Below, in pieces: positions 1-8,641 of a DNA stretch of 64,000 bases. The notes under the pieces were generated by a model, which saw only the letters and a list, made by a program, of their open reading frames with translations, had not been told where the DNA came from and searched no databases. The DNA lies in assembly GCA_041484525.1 (NCBI GenBank), contig JBGPHT010000024.1:3141-67140 (forward strand), given 5' to 3'. The stretch is from JBGPHT01 sp041484525 (GTDB taxonomy: Bacteria > Acidobacteriota > Terriglobia > Bryobacterales > Bryobacteraceae). The position numbers and the translations under genes were made by a program. The first letter of the stretch is position 1; every line of letters starts with the position of its first letter.

Positions 1-812
1 GGATAGTCGCGCGCCAGTTGTTCGCCGGCCTGAATCGCGGCCGGGTAGTTCTGGCCGTCGACGTAGACAAGAGTCAAGTTGAAACCCACCTGGTACGGAT
101 CGGAATAGCTTTTCTGCGCAAGCTGAAACTGGCGCGCCGACGCCGCATACCGCTTGGCTCCAGCCAGCAGCACTCCTGCGTCGAAATGAAGTTGGCCCGC
201 ATCCGGCGGAAGGTGCTCCAGAACCTGCTCGGCGGCCGCCGGCTGCTTGGCTTCAATGGCGCTCCGGGCAAAGTGCAGGACCACCTGAGGGTCTTTCAGG
301 TGCAGGTCGCCACTCTGCCCGTAGTGAGCAATTGCCTGGACATAGCGGCGCTCGGCAAAACAAATCTCGCCCAGGTAGAGGTGCGCCACGGGGTCCTTGG
401 GGACAAGCTTCAGGAGTTGCTCGAAGTGGCCCTTGGCTTCTGACTGCTGTCCCAGCGCCATCTCGTCCACCGCGAGGTTCTTCAGCGCCGGCTGGAAGTT
501 GGGATCGACTCGCAGCGCCTTCTTGAACTGTACGCTGGCCTCCTCTTTGCGGCCGGCGTTCAAGAGCGCGATGCCAAACAGGTTGCGAGCCTTCAGGTCG
601 TTGGGAGTTGCGGCGAGGAGCTTTTCGAGAAGCGGAATCGCCCGGTCGAACTGTCCGGCCTTGACGTAAGAAGCGGCGGCCGCATAGTCGGACGGCGCTT
701 GCGACCACGCCGGCGGCACGCTAAAAAAGCCGGCAACAGCGACGGCCAGCAGAGCGGAAAAGCTGCGAGGGAAAGGCCAGCAGTATCTGCTCACAGATGC
801 CCGATTATACAT
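1..812 (-). CDS. TPR-repeat secreted protein (3' end outside window)
   Basis: The minus-strand frame opens with ATG at 812 and stays open to the left edge, giving 270 codons of an unfinished gene. The N-terminus carries a basic stretch and a hydrophobic core ending in PPAWSQA, a plausible signal peptide cleaved near residue 33. The rest is a run of helical 34-residue units with TPR spacing, for example DRAIPLLEKLLAATPNDLKA and ASVQFKKALRVDPNFQPALK, each with the usual A/G-L-P pattern. TPR arrays are protein-interaction scaffolds, so a periplasmic or outer-membrane assembly role is likely, but no partner is visible. The gene is divergent from the TonB-dependent receptor at 961. The product beyond the edge is unknown, so a C-terminal enzymatic domain cannot be excluded. 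Confidence 0.85.
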   Translation of the reverse strand, partial: MYNRASVSRYCWPFPRSFSALLAVAVAGFFSVPPAWSQAPSDYAAAASYVKAGQFDRAIPLLEKLLAATPNDLKARNLFGIALLNAGRKEEASVQFKKALRVDPNFQPALKNLAVDEMALGQQSEAKGHFEQLLKLVPKDPVAHLYLGEICFAERRYVQAIAHYGQSGDLHLKDPQVVLHFARSAIEAKQPAAAEQVLEHLPPDAGQLHFDAGVLLAGAKRYAASARQFQLAQKSYSDPYQVGFNLTLVYVDGQNYPAAIQAGEQLARDY

Positions 813-896
813 CGGCGCGACGGAGCCACCGAGATTCCATGATAACGGTTACATAGCAACTATATAGGGTCGGAAGCTCTGAATTACTTAACCTGC

Positions 897-925
897 TTGA
901 CAGCGCTTGCCGCTTGCGATAAACT
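897..925 (+). promoter_or_regulatory. sigma70-type promoter of the TonB-dependent receptor
   Basis: A perfect -35 box TTGACA (897-902) is followed after 17 bases by TAAACT (920-925, four of six matches to TATAAT). The ATG of the receptor lies 35 bases downstream, preceded by the purine-rich AGAGAGGGG as ribosome binding site. Confidence 0.6.
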
Positions 926-960
926 CACACCAATTTCGCTAAAGAGAGGGGTGTCCAAGA

Positions 961-3900
961 ATGACACGTTTCGTTTTGTGCTTCATCCTCGCCGCTGCTT
1001 CGGCTCTGGCCCAGTTTTCCAGCGCCATTCAAGGAACCGTTACCGACGCTACGAATGCGGCGGTTGCGGACGCCAAAATAACTGTCAAGAACGAGGCAAC
1101 CGGTATCACGCGTACGACCACCTCGTCGGTCGAAGGCTTCTACCGTGTGTCCAGTCTCGGTCCGGGAACTTATACAGTCACGGTGCTGAAACCCGGGTTC
1201 AACACCAAAGAACAAACTTCTGTGCCGCTCGCCAATAGCGAGATCGGCAGAGTGGATGTGGCCCTGACGGTCGGCGCGGTCAACGAACGCATCGACGTTA
1301 CGGAGCAGGTCATCCTGGTGGAAACGGAGCAGGGCCGCGTATCCGGCCGCATCGAAGCCAAACAGCTCCAGGAGCTCCCCATCAATGGCCGCAATATTTT
1401 GAACCTGATCGCCATCCAACCGGGAATTGTGGGACGCGGCTTGTCGGCGGGCCTGTACAGCGGCGGCGGCAGCGATTCCTTCTCGGGAGAGACTCAGCCG
1501 TCGGTCTTCGCCAGCGGGCAGCGTTTCGAGGGTAACAACTACACCTTCGACGATACCAGCGTGAACGGCGAGGCTCGCAACGGTGTGACCAACGTGGTGC
1601 CCAACTCGGAAGCGGTGGAAGAAGTTCGCGTGGTCGCGAATAATTTCTCGGCTGTTGACGGGCGCAATCCCGGTGCCCAGGTGCAGTTGGTTTCGAAGGC
1701 GGGAACGAACAACTTTCACGGAGTAGGCGCCTACTACTTCCTGAACAACACGCTCGCCGCGCGCCAGGTCTTCGATCCCGGCGCCCTTCCCTCCATCCGT
1801 AAACACCTTTTCGATTTCGCGGGCGGCGGTCCGATCGTGCACAACCGAACGTTCTTCTTCGCGTCTTACGAGGGACTGCGACAGGGCGGCGCGCGGACGG
1901 CTTCGGCTACCGTGGAAACTCCGGAGTTCCGCAACTTCGTGCTGCAAACCCGGCCCAACTCGATTGCGGCCTACCTGATGAAGAATTTCAAGCCGATCGG
2001 CGATCCAACTGCCAGCATCCGGGACATCGGCAGCCCGCAACCGGGAGTGAACAAGTTCAGTACCACCCCGGACGGGATTCCGGACCTGGGGACGGTTTTC
2101 TACACGCCGGCAGCTTTCCGCAACGCCTATCAGCTCACCGTCCGCATCGACCACGAGTTGCGGCCCGGCAAGGATCGCATCTACGGATCGTACTTCCGAA
2201 CCACCAACCGCACGCTCTCGGGCGGCGTCCGTCCGCAGTTTGACGCGCCGCAGGACGAATTCACCTACTTCGGGAACCTCAACTACACGCATACTTTCAG
2301 CTCCAACAAGATCAACGAGATTCGCGGCGGCGTGGTCCAATTGATCGGGCGCCCCGATCTTCGCAAGCACCTGGAAGTGCCGGGCGTAAATATTACGGGA
2401 GCGAGCGGTTTTTCGGGAGCGCTTTATCCGAGCGGCTGGTGGCAGACCAGCTTCGACTTCAAGGACGTCTTCTCCTGGGTCCACGCCACCCACAACCTGA
2501 AGATGGGCGCCGAATTGCGCCGCATGCGCGGGGCGGCTCAGAACACAAGCAATTACATTCCGACATACGGATTCGCCAACCTTCTGGACTTCGCGGATGA
2601 TGAAGCGCTATCCATGAACCGGTTGGTCAACCCGGCGACGGGAGCGCCCGCCACGCTCTTCTCGCAATTGAGAAATACCGAATGGGCGCTGTTTGTCCAG
2701 GATGACTGGAAGGTATCGCATAACCTGACTCTCAACCTGGGGCTGCGGTACGAGGTATTCGGCACTTACAACGACAAGCAAAACACGCTGCGCAACCTGG
2801 TTCTGGGATCGGGCAGTGACGAATGGCAGCGGATCGCAAACGGCAAAGTCGACTATGTCAAGCAATTCGTGCCGACCTACTACAAGAACTTCGATCCGCG
2901 GCTCGGCTTCGCCTGGGATCCGACCGGCAAGGCGAAGATGACGATAAGGGGCGGCTACGGAATTGTCAACAATCGCATGGCTACGCTTCCGGTCGAAAAC
3001 TACCGCGGTAACCCGCCGCTGCTGGCGCAGGCCAGCCTGGGGCTCCTGCTGGGCACTCCCTCATTCACTTACAGTTTGGGAGATCCGGCGAAACCGTTCG
3101 CGGGCTATCCCGTCGATCCGGCGCTCCAACTTGGCCTGGATCCTAACAACGGAATCAAGGGAGCGAAGGTCAGCATCACGGCAGTCGACCCGAATCTCAG
3201 GACCCCGTATATTCAGAACTGGTTCATAGGCATTCAGCGGCAAGTACTGAACGGCACCGTGATTGAGGTGAACTACATCGGATCGGCGGGGCGCCATCTT
3301 TTCAATTCGATCAACGTGAACCGCTTTGCCGGGGACCTGCTCACATCCGGCACTTTCCACGGTCTGAATTCGAGCTTCTCCGCCATCAGCCTGATCCAGT
3401 CGAATTCTAACTCAATCTACAACGGGATGACGGCTTCAGTAAAACACGCATTTCACCGCGGGTTTACTCTCCAAGGAAATTTCACTTACGGCAAGGCCAT
3501 CGACGATACGGATGGAGAGACCGGCACTACGTCCTGGCAGGATGCGTGGAACCAGAGAGCGGAACGCGCGCTGGCCGGGTTCGACGTCAGGAAGAGGTTG
3601 AACATTGTCGGGATCTGGGATACGCCCTTCTTCAAGGACCGCGGCAGCTTCGCTCCGGCCCACTACCTGCTGGGTGGCTGGCAGTTATCGGGGATCGCCA
3701 TTCTCGACAGCGGCACACCGGTGACGGTGACCAACGGGGCGGCTTTCCGGCTCGATCCGACGGGCAAAATAAATCTGGGCGGCGACTACAACGCCGACAA
3801 TACTGGCGGCGATCGTCCCAATGCGCCGCTGACCACGATACAGACCGTCGGCTTTTCGCGGCAGCAATTCCTGACGGGGCTTTTCCCGGTGTCGACCTTC

Positions 3901-4164
3901 CCCGCTCCTCTGCCAGGGCAGGACGGCAACCTGGGGCGGAACACTTTCCGCGGCCCCGGGTTCGCTCAAGTCGACCTCGCGCTAACCAAGAACTTCAAGA
4001 TCGGCGAGCGGATTAGTGCCACGCTGCGGGGGGACGCCTACAACGCGTTCAACCGTGTAAACCTCACGAATCCGACTCTCGATCTGAATAACGTGAACTT
4101 CGGCAAATCGACCGGCCAAAACACGCCGCGATTGATTCAGGTTGGATTTAGGGTCCGCTTCTAG
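961..4164 (+). CDS. Oar-like TonB-dependent outer-membrane receptor
   Basis: This 1067-residue outer-membrane protein begins with a clear signal peptide (MTRFVLCFILAAASALA). Residues about 20-110 form a carboxypeptidase-regulatory-like beta-sandwich (GTVTDATNAAVADAKITVKN), followed by a plug-like segment with the sequence ELPINGRNILNLIAIQPGI and then a long beta-barrel ending in the aromatic motif IQVGFRVRF, as outer-membrane barrels do. This architecture (Oar/Cna-B plus TonB barrel) is greatly expanded in Acidobacteriota and is generally linked to uptake of large or complex organic substrates or to adhesion. The substrate cannot be read from the sequence. The gene is monocistronic, with its own promoter upstream and a long hairpin downstream. 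A second paralogue lies near 55.6 kb. Confidence 0.9.
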   Translation: MTRFVLCFILAAASALAQFSSAIQGTVTDATNAAVADAKITVKNEATGITRTTTSSVEGFYRVSSLGPGTYTVTVLKPGFNTKEQTSVPLANSEIGRVDVALTVGAVNERIDVTEQVILVETEQGRVSGRIEAKQLQELPINGRNILNLIAIQPGIVGRGLSAGLYSGGGSDSFSGETQPSVFASGQRFEGNNYTFDDTSVNGEARNGVTNVVPNSEAVEEVRVVANNFSAVDGRNPGAQVQLVSKAGTNNFHGVGAYYFLNNTLAARQVFDPGALPSIRKHLFDFAGGGPIVHNRTFFFASYEGLRQGGARTASATVETPEFRNFVLQTRPNSIAAYLMKNFKPIGDPTASIRDIGSPQPGVNKFSTTPDGIPDLGTVFYTPAAFRNAYQLTVRIDHELRPGKDRIYGSYFRTTNRTLSGGVRPQFDAPQDEFTYFGNLNYTHTFSSNKINEIRGGVVQLIGRPDLRKHLEVPGVNITGASGFSGALYPSGWWQTSFDFKDVFSWVHATHNLKMGAELRRMRGAAQNTSNYIPTYGFANLLDFADDEALSMNRLVNPATGAPATLFSQLRNTEWALFVQDDWKVSHNLTLNLGLRYEVFGTYNDKQNTLRNLVLGSGSDEWQRIANGKVDYVKQFVPTYYKNFDPRLGFAWDPTGKAKMTIRGGYGIVNNRMATLPVENYRGNPPLLAQASLGLLLGTPSFTYSLGDPAKPFAGYPVDPALQLGLDPNNGIKGAKVSITAVDPNLRTPYIQNWFIGIQRQVLNGTVIEVNYIGSAGRHLFNSINVNRFAGDLLTSGTFHGLNSSFSAISLIQSNSNSIYNGMTASVKHAFHRGFTLQGNFTYGKAIDDTDGETGTTSWQDAWNQRAERALAGFDVRKRLNIVGIWDTPFFKDRGSFAPAHYLLGGWQLSGIAILDSGTPVTVTNGAAFRLDPTGKINLGGDYNADNTGGDRPNAPLTTIQTVGFSRQQFLTGLFPVSTFPAPLPGQDGNLGRNTFRGPGFAQVDLALTKNFKIGERISATLRGDAYNAFNRVNLTNPTLDLNNVNFGKSTGQNTPRLIQVGFRVRF

Positions 4165-4171
4165 TCATCAC

Positions 4172-4235
4172 CGCCAACTGCTCCCTGACGGTCGCGCTGC
4201 TTACAGGAGCGGCGAGCGTTAGGGGGCGGTTGGCG
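4172..4235. terminator. long hairpin between convergent genes
   Basis: Bases 4172-4190 pair with 4217-4235 over 19 positions (three of them G-U in the plus-strand RNA). Inside the loop a further six-pair stem (4193-4198 with 4208-4214, one bulged G) can form. It lies eight bases after the receptor stop and sixteen before the end of the convergent antiporter gene. There is no T-run, so it may act as a Rho-assisted or bidirectional transcript end rather than a classical intrinsic terminator. Confidence 0.5.
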
Positions 4236-4251
4236 ATCCTACCGGACGGCT

Positions 4252-5490
4252 CTAACCCAGATGGAAAACTTCTTCCGGCGGCTCCGCCTGCTTGGTTTCG
4301 AGCAGGCTGCGGAATGCGATCTTGATCAACGGCGGCGCCACAATCGTCGTGGCTACGGACATGAAAACCACTACTCCGTAAACAGTTTGTGAGATGATCC
4401 CGAAGCCGAGGCCGATCTGCGCCACCACCATCCCCACCTCGCCGCGCGGAATCATGCCAACGCCGATACGCAACGCGTCGGCTTTTCCCAAGCCCAACGC
4501 TCCCAAACCGCAGCCGATAAACTTGGAGACGACGGCGGCCGCCAGGATGACGATCGCCAGCAGGGCATTGCGCGGGGTGGAGAATGCCGAGAGGCTGACG
4601 TGCAATCCGATTCCCGCCAGAAAGAACGGCACCAGCAGCTCCGTTACGCCATGCGCCAGGTCGCGGACCCTTTGGCCGGTGCTTTCGGCTAGCGCCAGTC
4701 CAGCCAGGAAGGCGCCCACGATCGCCGCTACGCCGATGTAGACCGCGGCCAGCGAGAGCGCGAAGAGCAGACTCATGGCGAGCGCGAACTGCGCTTCTCC
4801 CACTCGAAGTTTCGTCTCGACGTGCGGCACGACCCGCCCCATGGCATGCGTGCCCCACTTGGCCACGATCACCGTGAATCCCACTGCCAGCGCGGCCGTC
4901 AATGACAGTGCGAGTACGTCGAGCTTTCCGTGCGTCAGGCTGCTCACCACAGCCAGCACCAGCAGACCGAGCACGTCGTCGATCACCGCCGCCGCCAGGA
5001 TAATCTTGCTCGACACGGCGTGCAGCAGTCCTTTGGCGGATAGCACCTGCGCCGTGATGCCGACGCTCGTGGCCACCATGGAAGCGCCCACGAATATGGC
5101 TTCGTTCGAAGGCGCGCCCCAGAGAAGCATGATGCCCCAACCCATCAGGAACGGGACCACGACGCCCGAACAGGCGACCAGCGTGGCGGTGCCCCCAACC
5201 TTCATCAACTCCGACGAACGCACCTCCAGCCCGACGCGGAACAGCAGGAACATCGCACCCAAATCGGAGAGCGCAGTCAGGAATTCGCTGGGCGCGATCA
5301 GGCCGAGGACGCTGGGACCGATCACAATGCCGGCGAGGATTTCTCCCACGATGCCGGGCTGGTTCAACCGTTCGAAGAGTTCGGCCATGAGCTTGGCCGA
5401 GACAAAGACCACCAGCATGGAGAGCGGAATCCGAGCGGGTCCGCTGTCGCCCAGGAAGAGTGCCAGCGCGGGATAGTCCGGGAAAGCCAC
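4252..5490 (-). CDS. cation:proton antiporter, CPA2/KefB-like
   Basis: This 412-residue polytopic membrane protein matches the monovalent cation:proton antiporter-2 family (Na_H_Exchanger fold). Diagnostic stretches are LNQPGIVGEILAGIVIGPSV in the second helix, AAAVIDDVLGLLVLAVV with the DD pair thought to carry the exchanged ions, and MIPRGEVGMVVAQIGL near the end. About twelve hydrophobic helices are visible. It lacks the C-terminal TrkA-N domain of KefB/KefC, so regulation by nucleotide or glutathione is unlikely. It is the last gene of a tightly spaced minus-strand cluster headed by a porin, a P-II protein and an Amt channel. That placement suggests it balances charge or pH during ammonium uptake, which is inference. 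Confidence 0.88.
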   Translation of the reverse strand: MAFPDYPALALFLGDSGPARIPLSMLVVFVSAKLMAELFERLNQPGIVGEILAGIVIGPSVLGLIAPSEFLTALSDLGAMFLLFRVGLEVRSSELMKVGGTATLVACSGVVVPFLMGWGIMLLWGAPSNEAIFVGASMVATSVGITAQVLSAKGLLHAVSSKIILAAAVIDDVLGLLVLAVVSSLTHGKLDVLALSLTAALAVGFTVIVAKWGTHAMGRVVPHVETKLRVGEAQFALAMSLLFALSLAAVYIGVAAIVGAFLAGLALAESTGQRVRDLAHGVTELLVPFFLAGIGLHVSLSAFSTPRNALLAIVILAAAVVSKFIGCGLGALGLGKADALRIGVGMIPRGEVGMVVAQIGLGFGIISQTVYGVVVFMSVATTIVAPPLIKIAFRSLLETKQAEPPEEVFHLG

Positions 5491-5500
5491 GGGTCGATGG

Positions 5501-5644
5501 CTAGGCGGACCGCGCAGAACGCTGCGTCATGAGCGCGGCAAAGCCGATGCCTATCCCGATTGCGAGAGGAGGCGCGCCGGCCGCCAGCAGGAAGTATCCT
5601 GCCAGGACCGCCGCGCCTGCGAACAAGCTCCACTTGCGTTTCAT
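5501..5644 (-). CDS. 47-residue single-pass membrane protein
   Basis: The ATG at 5644 overlaps the TGA of the preceding TPR gene in an ATGA junction, typical of translational coupling. The product starts MKRKWSLFAGAAVLAGY and is almost entirely hydrophobic, with one or two membrane helices and a short polar tail (TQRSARSA). It matches no family I recognise. Its place between the TPR protein and the antiporter, ten bases before the latter's start, makes an accessory subunit for one of these membrane proteins possible. A longer in-frame reading upstream exists but overlaps the TPR gene and lacks hydrophobic character. Confidence 0.6.
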   Translation of the reverse strand: MKRKWSLFAGAAVLAGYFLLAAGAPPLAIGIGIGFAALMTQRSARSA

Positions 5645-6147
5645 TTCCAGGTCACCACCAGGCAAAGAACAATTGTCATCACCGCCAGGAAAATGGCGGG
5701 TGCAGCGAGCGACTTCGTCCATTCCGGCTTCTGGGTTCCGTCGCGATGCAGCTTGCGAATCTCCTGCAATTGCTTGCGAGCCAGCGAAAGCTCCCACGCA
5801 TTAGTCGCCAGGTCCAGGGCCTTCAGAGTCTCCTCCTCGGCCCGAACCAGCGCCCTCAATCGGTAGAACAACTCGGACAACTTGAGCTGTGCGAAAAAAT
5901 GCGCGGGGTCCATCTGTACGGCGTACTCCAGAGCATCCATCGACTTGTAGACCTCGTAATTCATAGCGTACGCCATACCGAGGCACGTGCGCAGATCGGC
6001 GGATTGCGGATTCTGCTCGCACTTGCGTTCCAGCATCCCGATGTACTCGGCAAGCTGGGTTGGCGAGACCGTGTGAGGGTCTCGCCATGGTACGGGAGGC
6101 AACCCGAGCGCAACCGGTGGTTGCGCGATTACCAGTTCGCCCGTCAT
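5641..6147 (-). CDS. TPR protein with C-terminal membrane anchor
   Basis: The 168-residue product has two to three TPR-like helical pairs between residues 30 and 135 (for example SADLRTCLGMAYAMNYEVYK, then SMDALEYAVQMDPAHFFAQL). It ends in a single transmembrane helix (SLAAPAIFLAVMTIVLCLVV), which makes it a tail-anchored protein with its repeats on the cytoplasmic side. Its ATG overlaps the stop of the Amt gene by four bases and its own stop overlaps the next small gene in the same way, so all three are probably made from one message. No catalytic motif is seen. A cytoplasmic scaffold for the ammonium transporter or its P-II regulator is a reasonable guess. Confidence 0.75.
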   Translation of the reverse strand: MTGELVIAQPPVALGLPPVPWRDPHTVSPTQLAEYIGMLERKCEQNPQSADLRTCLGMAYAMNYEVYKSMDALEYAVQMDPAHFFAQLKLSELFYRLRALVRAEEETLKALDLATNAWELSLARKQLQEIRKLHRDGTQKPEWTKSLAAPAIFLAVMTIVLCLVVTWK

Positions 6148-7793
6148 GCTACTGAGGCTCCAGCCGGTCTGGCCTTGAGCTCGAATTCGGGATAACCGAG
6201 CTGGCCCATCTCCGGCAGATCCAAACCGTCCATCTCCGCCTTTGCCGAAACACGCTGGCCGACTACAGCGTCGATCGCCAGATTGAACACGAAGGACATC
6301 ACAAACACCACGCCGATGAGCGTCGAGACCCCGATCAACTGGGCTACCAACTGGCTGGCGTCGCCGTAGAACAGACCGGTGACCGAGCCGGTCACGCCGT
6401 TCCAGGATCCGCCGTAGTTGCTCTTGCCGTCGGCGAATAGTCCAACCGAGATGACGCCCCAGAGGCCGTTGGTTCCGTGGACGGAAATCGCGCCCACCGG
6501 ATCATCCACCTTCATGACGCGATCGACGAATTCCACCGAGAGGCAGACCAGCACGCCGGCGATCAGTCCGATGCAGACGGCGCCCACCGTATTCACAAAG
6601 CCGCTGGGCGCGGTGATCGCCACCAGGCCGGCCAGCAGACCGTTACCCGACATGGAGGCATCCGGCTTGCCGTACCGCATCCACATGTAGAACATGGCGC
6701 TGAAACCGCCCGCCATCCCGGCCAGCATCGTGTTGACGGCGATGGAGCCGATGCGCAAGTTGCCGTTGCCCGAAGCGCCCAGCGTGGAGCCCGGGTTGAA
6801 GCCGAACCACCCGAACGCCAGAATGAAGCAGCCCGTCAGCACCAGCACGATATCGTGACCGATGATGGCGTTCGGCTTGCCATTGCGATTGTACTTCCCG
6901 AGGCGCGGGCCTACGATGATCGCCAGCGCCAATGCGGTCAAACCGCCCACGGCATGCACCACGCCCGAACCTGCGAAATCGCAGTAGCCCTTACCCAGAC
7001 CGAAGTTGGTCCCCAGCGTGGCGAGCCATCCGCCGCCCCAAGCCCAGTTGGCAAACAGCGGATACGTGAACGCACCCAGCACGAACGACGAAACCAGGAA
7101 CGCCGCGAACTTCCAGCGCTCGGCGGCCGAGCCGGTCACGATGGTCAACGCCGTGTCCATGAACACCATCTGGAACAGGAAGACCACCATCACGGCGACG
7201 TCGTAGGTGCCGCCCTGCGTCAGGAACAACCCGTGCTGTCCGAACATGCCCAATGTTTTCCCGAACAGGCTGATGGTGAATTCCGTGTTCAACGGCGGCG
7301 CTCCGCCCAGATTTCCCACTCCTCCCACGCCACCCATCTGAATGGCGAATCCGATCAGCCAGTAAGCGAGCAGTCCGGTGCCATACACCATGAAGTTCAT
7401 CATCATGGTGTGATTGGCGTTCTTGGCACGGCACAGCCCCGTCTCGACGATGGCGAAGCCGGCCTGCATGAACATGACCAGAAAGCCCGCGATCAGCGTC
7501 CAAGTGAAGTTGATCGCAATCTTGTTCTGGCCGATCTGGTTCGCCATGTCCGCAATCGTCAGGCCCTTCTTCGCGTCGCCGACGGCGATGTCGGACACGG
7601 TGCCGGTCAAAGCCCCATCGGGATCGCCCTTGAGGCGGACATCAGGCTTGGGAGCCTCCACATTCTTGACGTCGGCGTCGGTGATCGCTACGGGTGCGGC
7701 CGGCGGAGCCGCAGGGGGGGCGGCTGCCGGCGCTTGCGCTCGAGCCAGTGAGGCGCCGAGTAAGAGTGGAATTAATAGAAAGGTTTTTTTCAT
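6144..7793 (-). CDS. amt: ammonium transporter (Amt/MEP family)
   Basis: This 549-residue channel conducts ammonium/ammonia across the inner membrane. The family signature DFAGSGVVHAVGG lies at residues 272-284, with H280 as the first pore histidine, and the second histidine lies in SVHGTNGLWG. About eleven membrane helices follow a signal peptide (MKKTFLLIPLLLGASLARAQ) and an unusually long periplasmic leader of roughly 70 residues rich in Ala and Pro. That leader makes the protein longer than the usual 400-450 residues. It sits between two tiny membrane-protein genes and a TPR gene, downstream of a P-II gene. GlnK-type P-II proteins plug Amt channels when nitrogen is plentiful, so the P-II protein here is the expected regulator. 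Confidence 0.95.
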   Translation of the reverse strand: MKKTFLLIPLLLGASLARAQAPAAAPPAAPPAAPVAITDADVKNVEAPKPDVRLKGDPDGALTGTVSDIAVGDAKKGLTIADMANQIGQNKIAINFTWTLIAGFLVMFMQAGFAIVETGLCRAKNANHTMMMNFMVYGTGLLAYWLIGFAIQMGGVGGVGNLGGAPPLNTEFTISLFGKTLGMFGQHGLFLTQGGTYDVAVMVVFLFQMVFMDTALTIVTGSAAERWKFAAFLVSSFVLGAFTYPLFANWAWGGGWLATLGTNFGLGKGYCDFAGSGVVHAVGGLTALALAIIVGPRLGKYNRNGKPNAIIGHDIVLVLTGCFILAFGWFGFNPGSTLGASGNGNLRIGSIAVNTMLAGMAGGFSAMFYMWMRYGKPDASMSGNGLLAGLVAITAPSGFVNTVGAVCIGLIAGVLVCLSVEFVDRVMKVDDPVGAISVHGTNGLWGVISVGLFADGKSNYGGSWNGVTGSVTGLFYGDASQLVAQLIGVSTLIGVVFVMSFVFNLAIDAVVGQRVSAKAEMDGLDLPEMGQLGYPEFELKARPAGASVA

Positions 7794-7798
7794 GGACG

Positions 7799-7981
7799 CT
7801 ATTTCCTCCAGTTGGCGTTCTTTATGAACGCGCGATTGATCACTCCGATGATCCCTGTGAGGCTCACCGCAAGCCCGATCAACACCATGACGAGCCGTCC
7901 GCTGGCACTCGAGGTCATCCCCAGGCTCAAGAAGCTGATGAGGAAGCCGAGAAAAGTTACGAGGATTCCGAGTAAGACCAT
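7799..7981 (-). CDS. 60-residue two-helix membrane protein
   Basis: The start at 7981 is chosen because AAAGGAGAA precedes it at ideal spacing; an in-frame ATG further upstream would add a non-hydrophobic leader overlapping the neighbouring gene. The product MVLLGILVTFLGFLISFLSL... contains two membrane helices (about residues 3-20 and 30-48) and a basic C-terminus (INRAFIKNANWRK). It ends five bases before the amt start. I recognise no family. The conserved position between P-II and Amt genes suggests a small accessory subunit of the ammonium transporter. Confidence 0.65.
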   Translation of the reverse strand: MVLLGILVTFLGFLISFLSLGMTSSASGRLVMVLIGLAVSLTGIIGVINRAFIKNANWRK

Positions 7982-7995
7982 ATTCGTTTCTCCTT

Positions 7996-8175
7996 TTATT
8001 CCTCTTTGTGCTCCCAAGGCTTGCACTTCACGAACAGCATGAGCGAAACGCCCAGAGCCAGGATTCCGAGGACGATCCAGAGCCAGCCCACATCCCCGGC
8101 CAATCCGGCCGCGATGAGTGCGAATGCCACGAAGAAAAGAACTACGCCTTGCGCTTGTGTGGGATTAGCTCCCAT
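7996..8175 (-). CDS. 59-residue two-helix membrane protein
   Basis: A reading frame starting with ATG at 8175, preceded by the strong GAGGTGAGGA ribosome binding site, encodes MGANPTQAQGVVLFFVAF... It has two membrane helices (about residues 10-26 and 30-49), separated by the turn AGDVG, and an acidic tail CKPWEHKEE. The frame closes with TAA fourteen bases before the next small gene. It is short enough to be missed by length-filtered gene calling. No known family was recognised. Together with its 60-residue neighbour it forms a pair of tiny membrane proteins inserted between glnK and amt. Confidence 0.65.
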   Translation of the reverse strand: MGANPTQAQGVVLFFVAFALIAAGLAGDVGWLWIVLGILALGVSLMLFVKCKPWEHKEE

Positions 8176-8282
8176 TCCTCACCTCACATTTGAATTTGTT
8201 TGATGCAGCCGCGTGCCTACGGGGACGCAGACCACCCTGACGTCCTGGTCAGAGGTACAGAACCAACGAAAGACTCCGCCGG

Positions 8283-8621
8283 CTAAAGCGCCGCATCGCC
8301 GCGGTCGCCATTCCGGATACGAATGGCCTCCGCCACTTCGTAAATGAAAATCTTGCCGTCTCCGATTTTGCCCGTGCGCGCGGCGTTACTGAGCGCCTGC
8401 ACCACTTCGTCGGACCGTTCTGACGGCACCACCATTTCCAGCTTGACCTTCGGCAGCAGGTCGACGTTGTACTCCTGCCCGCGGTAGACCTCTTTGTGAC
8501 CTTTCTGCCGGCCGTGGCCGCGCACTTCGCTGATAGTCATGCCGTCGATGCCGATGGCCAAGAGCGCTTCCTTGACCTCGTCGATCTTGAATGGCTGAAC
8601 GATGGCTTCGATTTTTTTCAT
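8283..8621 (-). CDS. glnK: nitrogen regulatory P-II protein (GlnB/GlnK)
   Basis: This 112-residue protein is a standard-length P-II trimer subunit. It begins MKKIEAIVQPFKIDEVKEAL, carries the T-loop with the uridylylatable Y51 (YRGQEYNVDLLPKVK), and ends with the C-loop signature TGKIGDGKIFIYEV. P-II proteins sense ATP/ADP and 2-oxoglutarate and control ammonium channels and glutamine synthetase. The linked amt identifies this copy as the GlnK-type channel regulator. It is 21 bases downstream of the porin gene. A 107-base gap with a small hairpin (CTGAC-GTCCTG-GTCAG) separates it from the small membrane genes, which may adjust expression between the two halves of the cluster. Confidence 0.95.
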   Translation of the reverse strand: MKKIEAIVQPFKIDEVKEALLAIGIDGMTISEVRGHGRQKGHKEVYRGQEYNVDLLPKVKLEMVVPSERSDEVVQALSNAARTGKIGDGKIFIYEVAEAIRIRNGDRGDAAL

Positions 8622-8641
8622 GCTCTCTCCCGAATGCTCGC

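Noticed and set aside
925..2493. 522-codon minus-strand frame opposite the first TonB-dependent receptor
   Set aside because: It is antisense to an unmistakable receptor, rich in Arg, Val and His as expected of a shadow frame in high-GC DNA, and has no recognisable domain.
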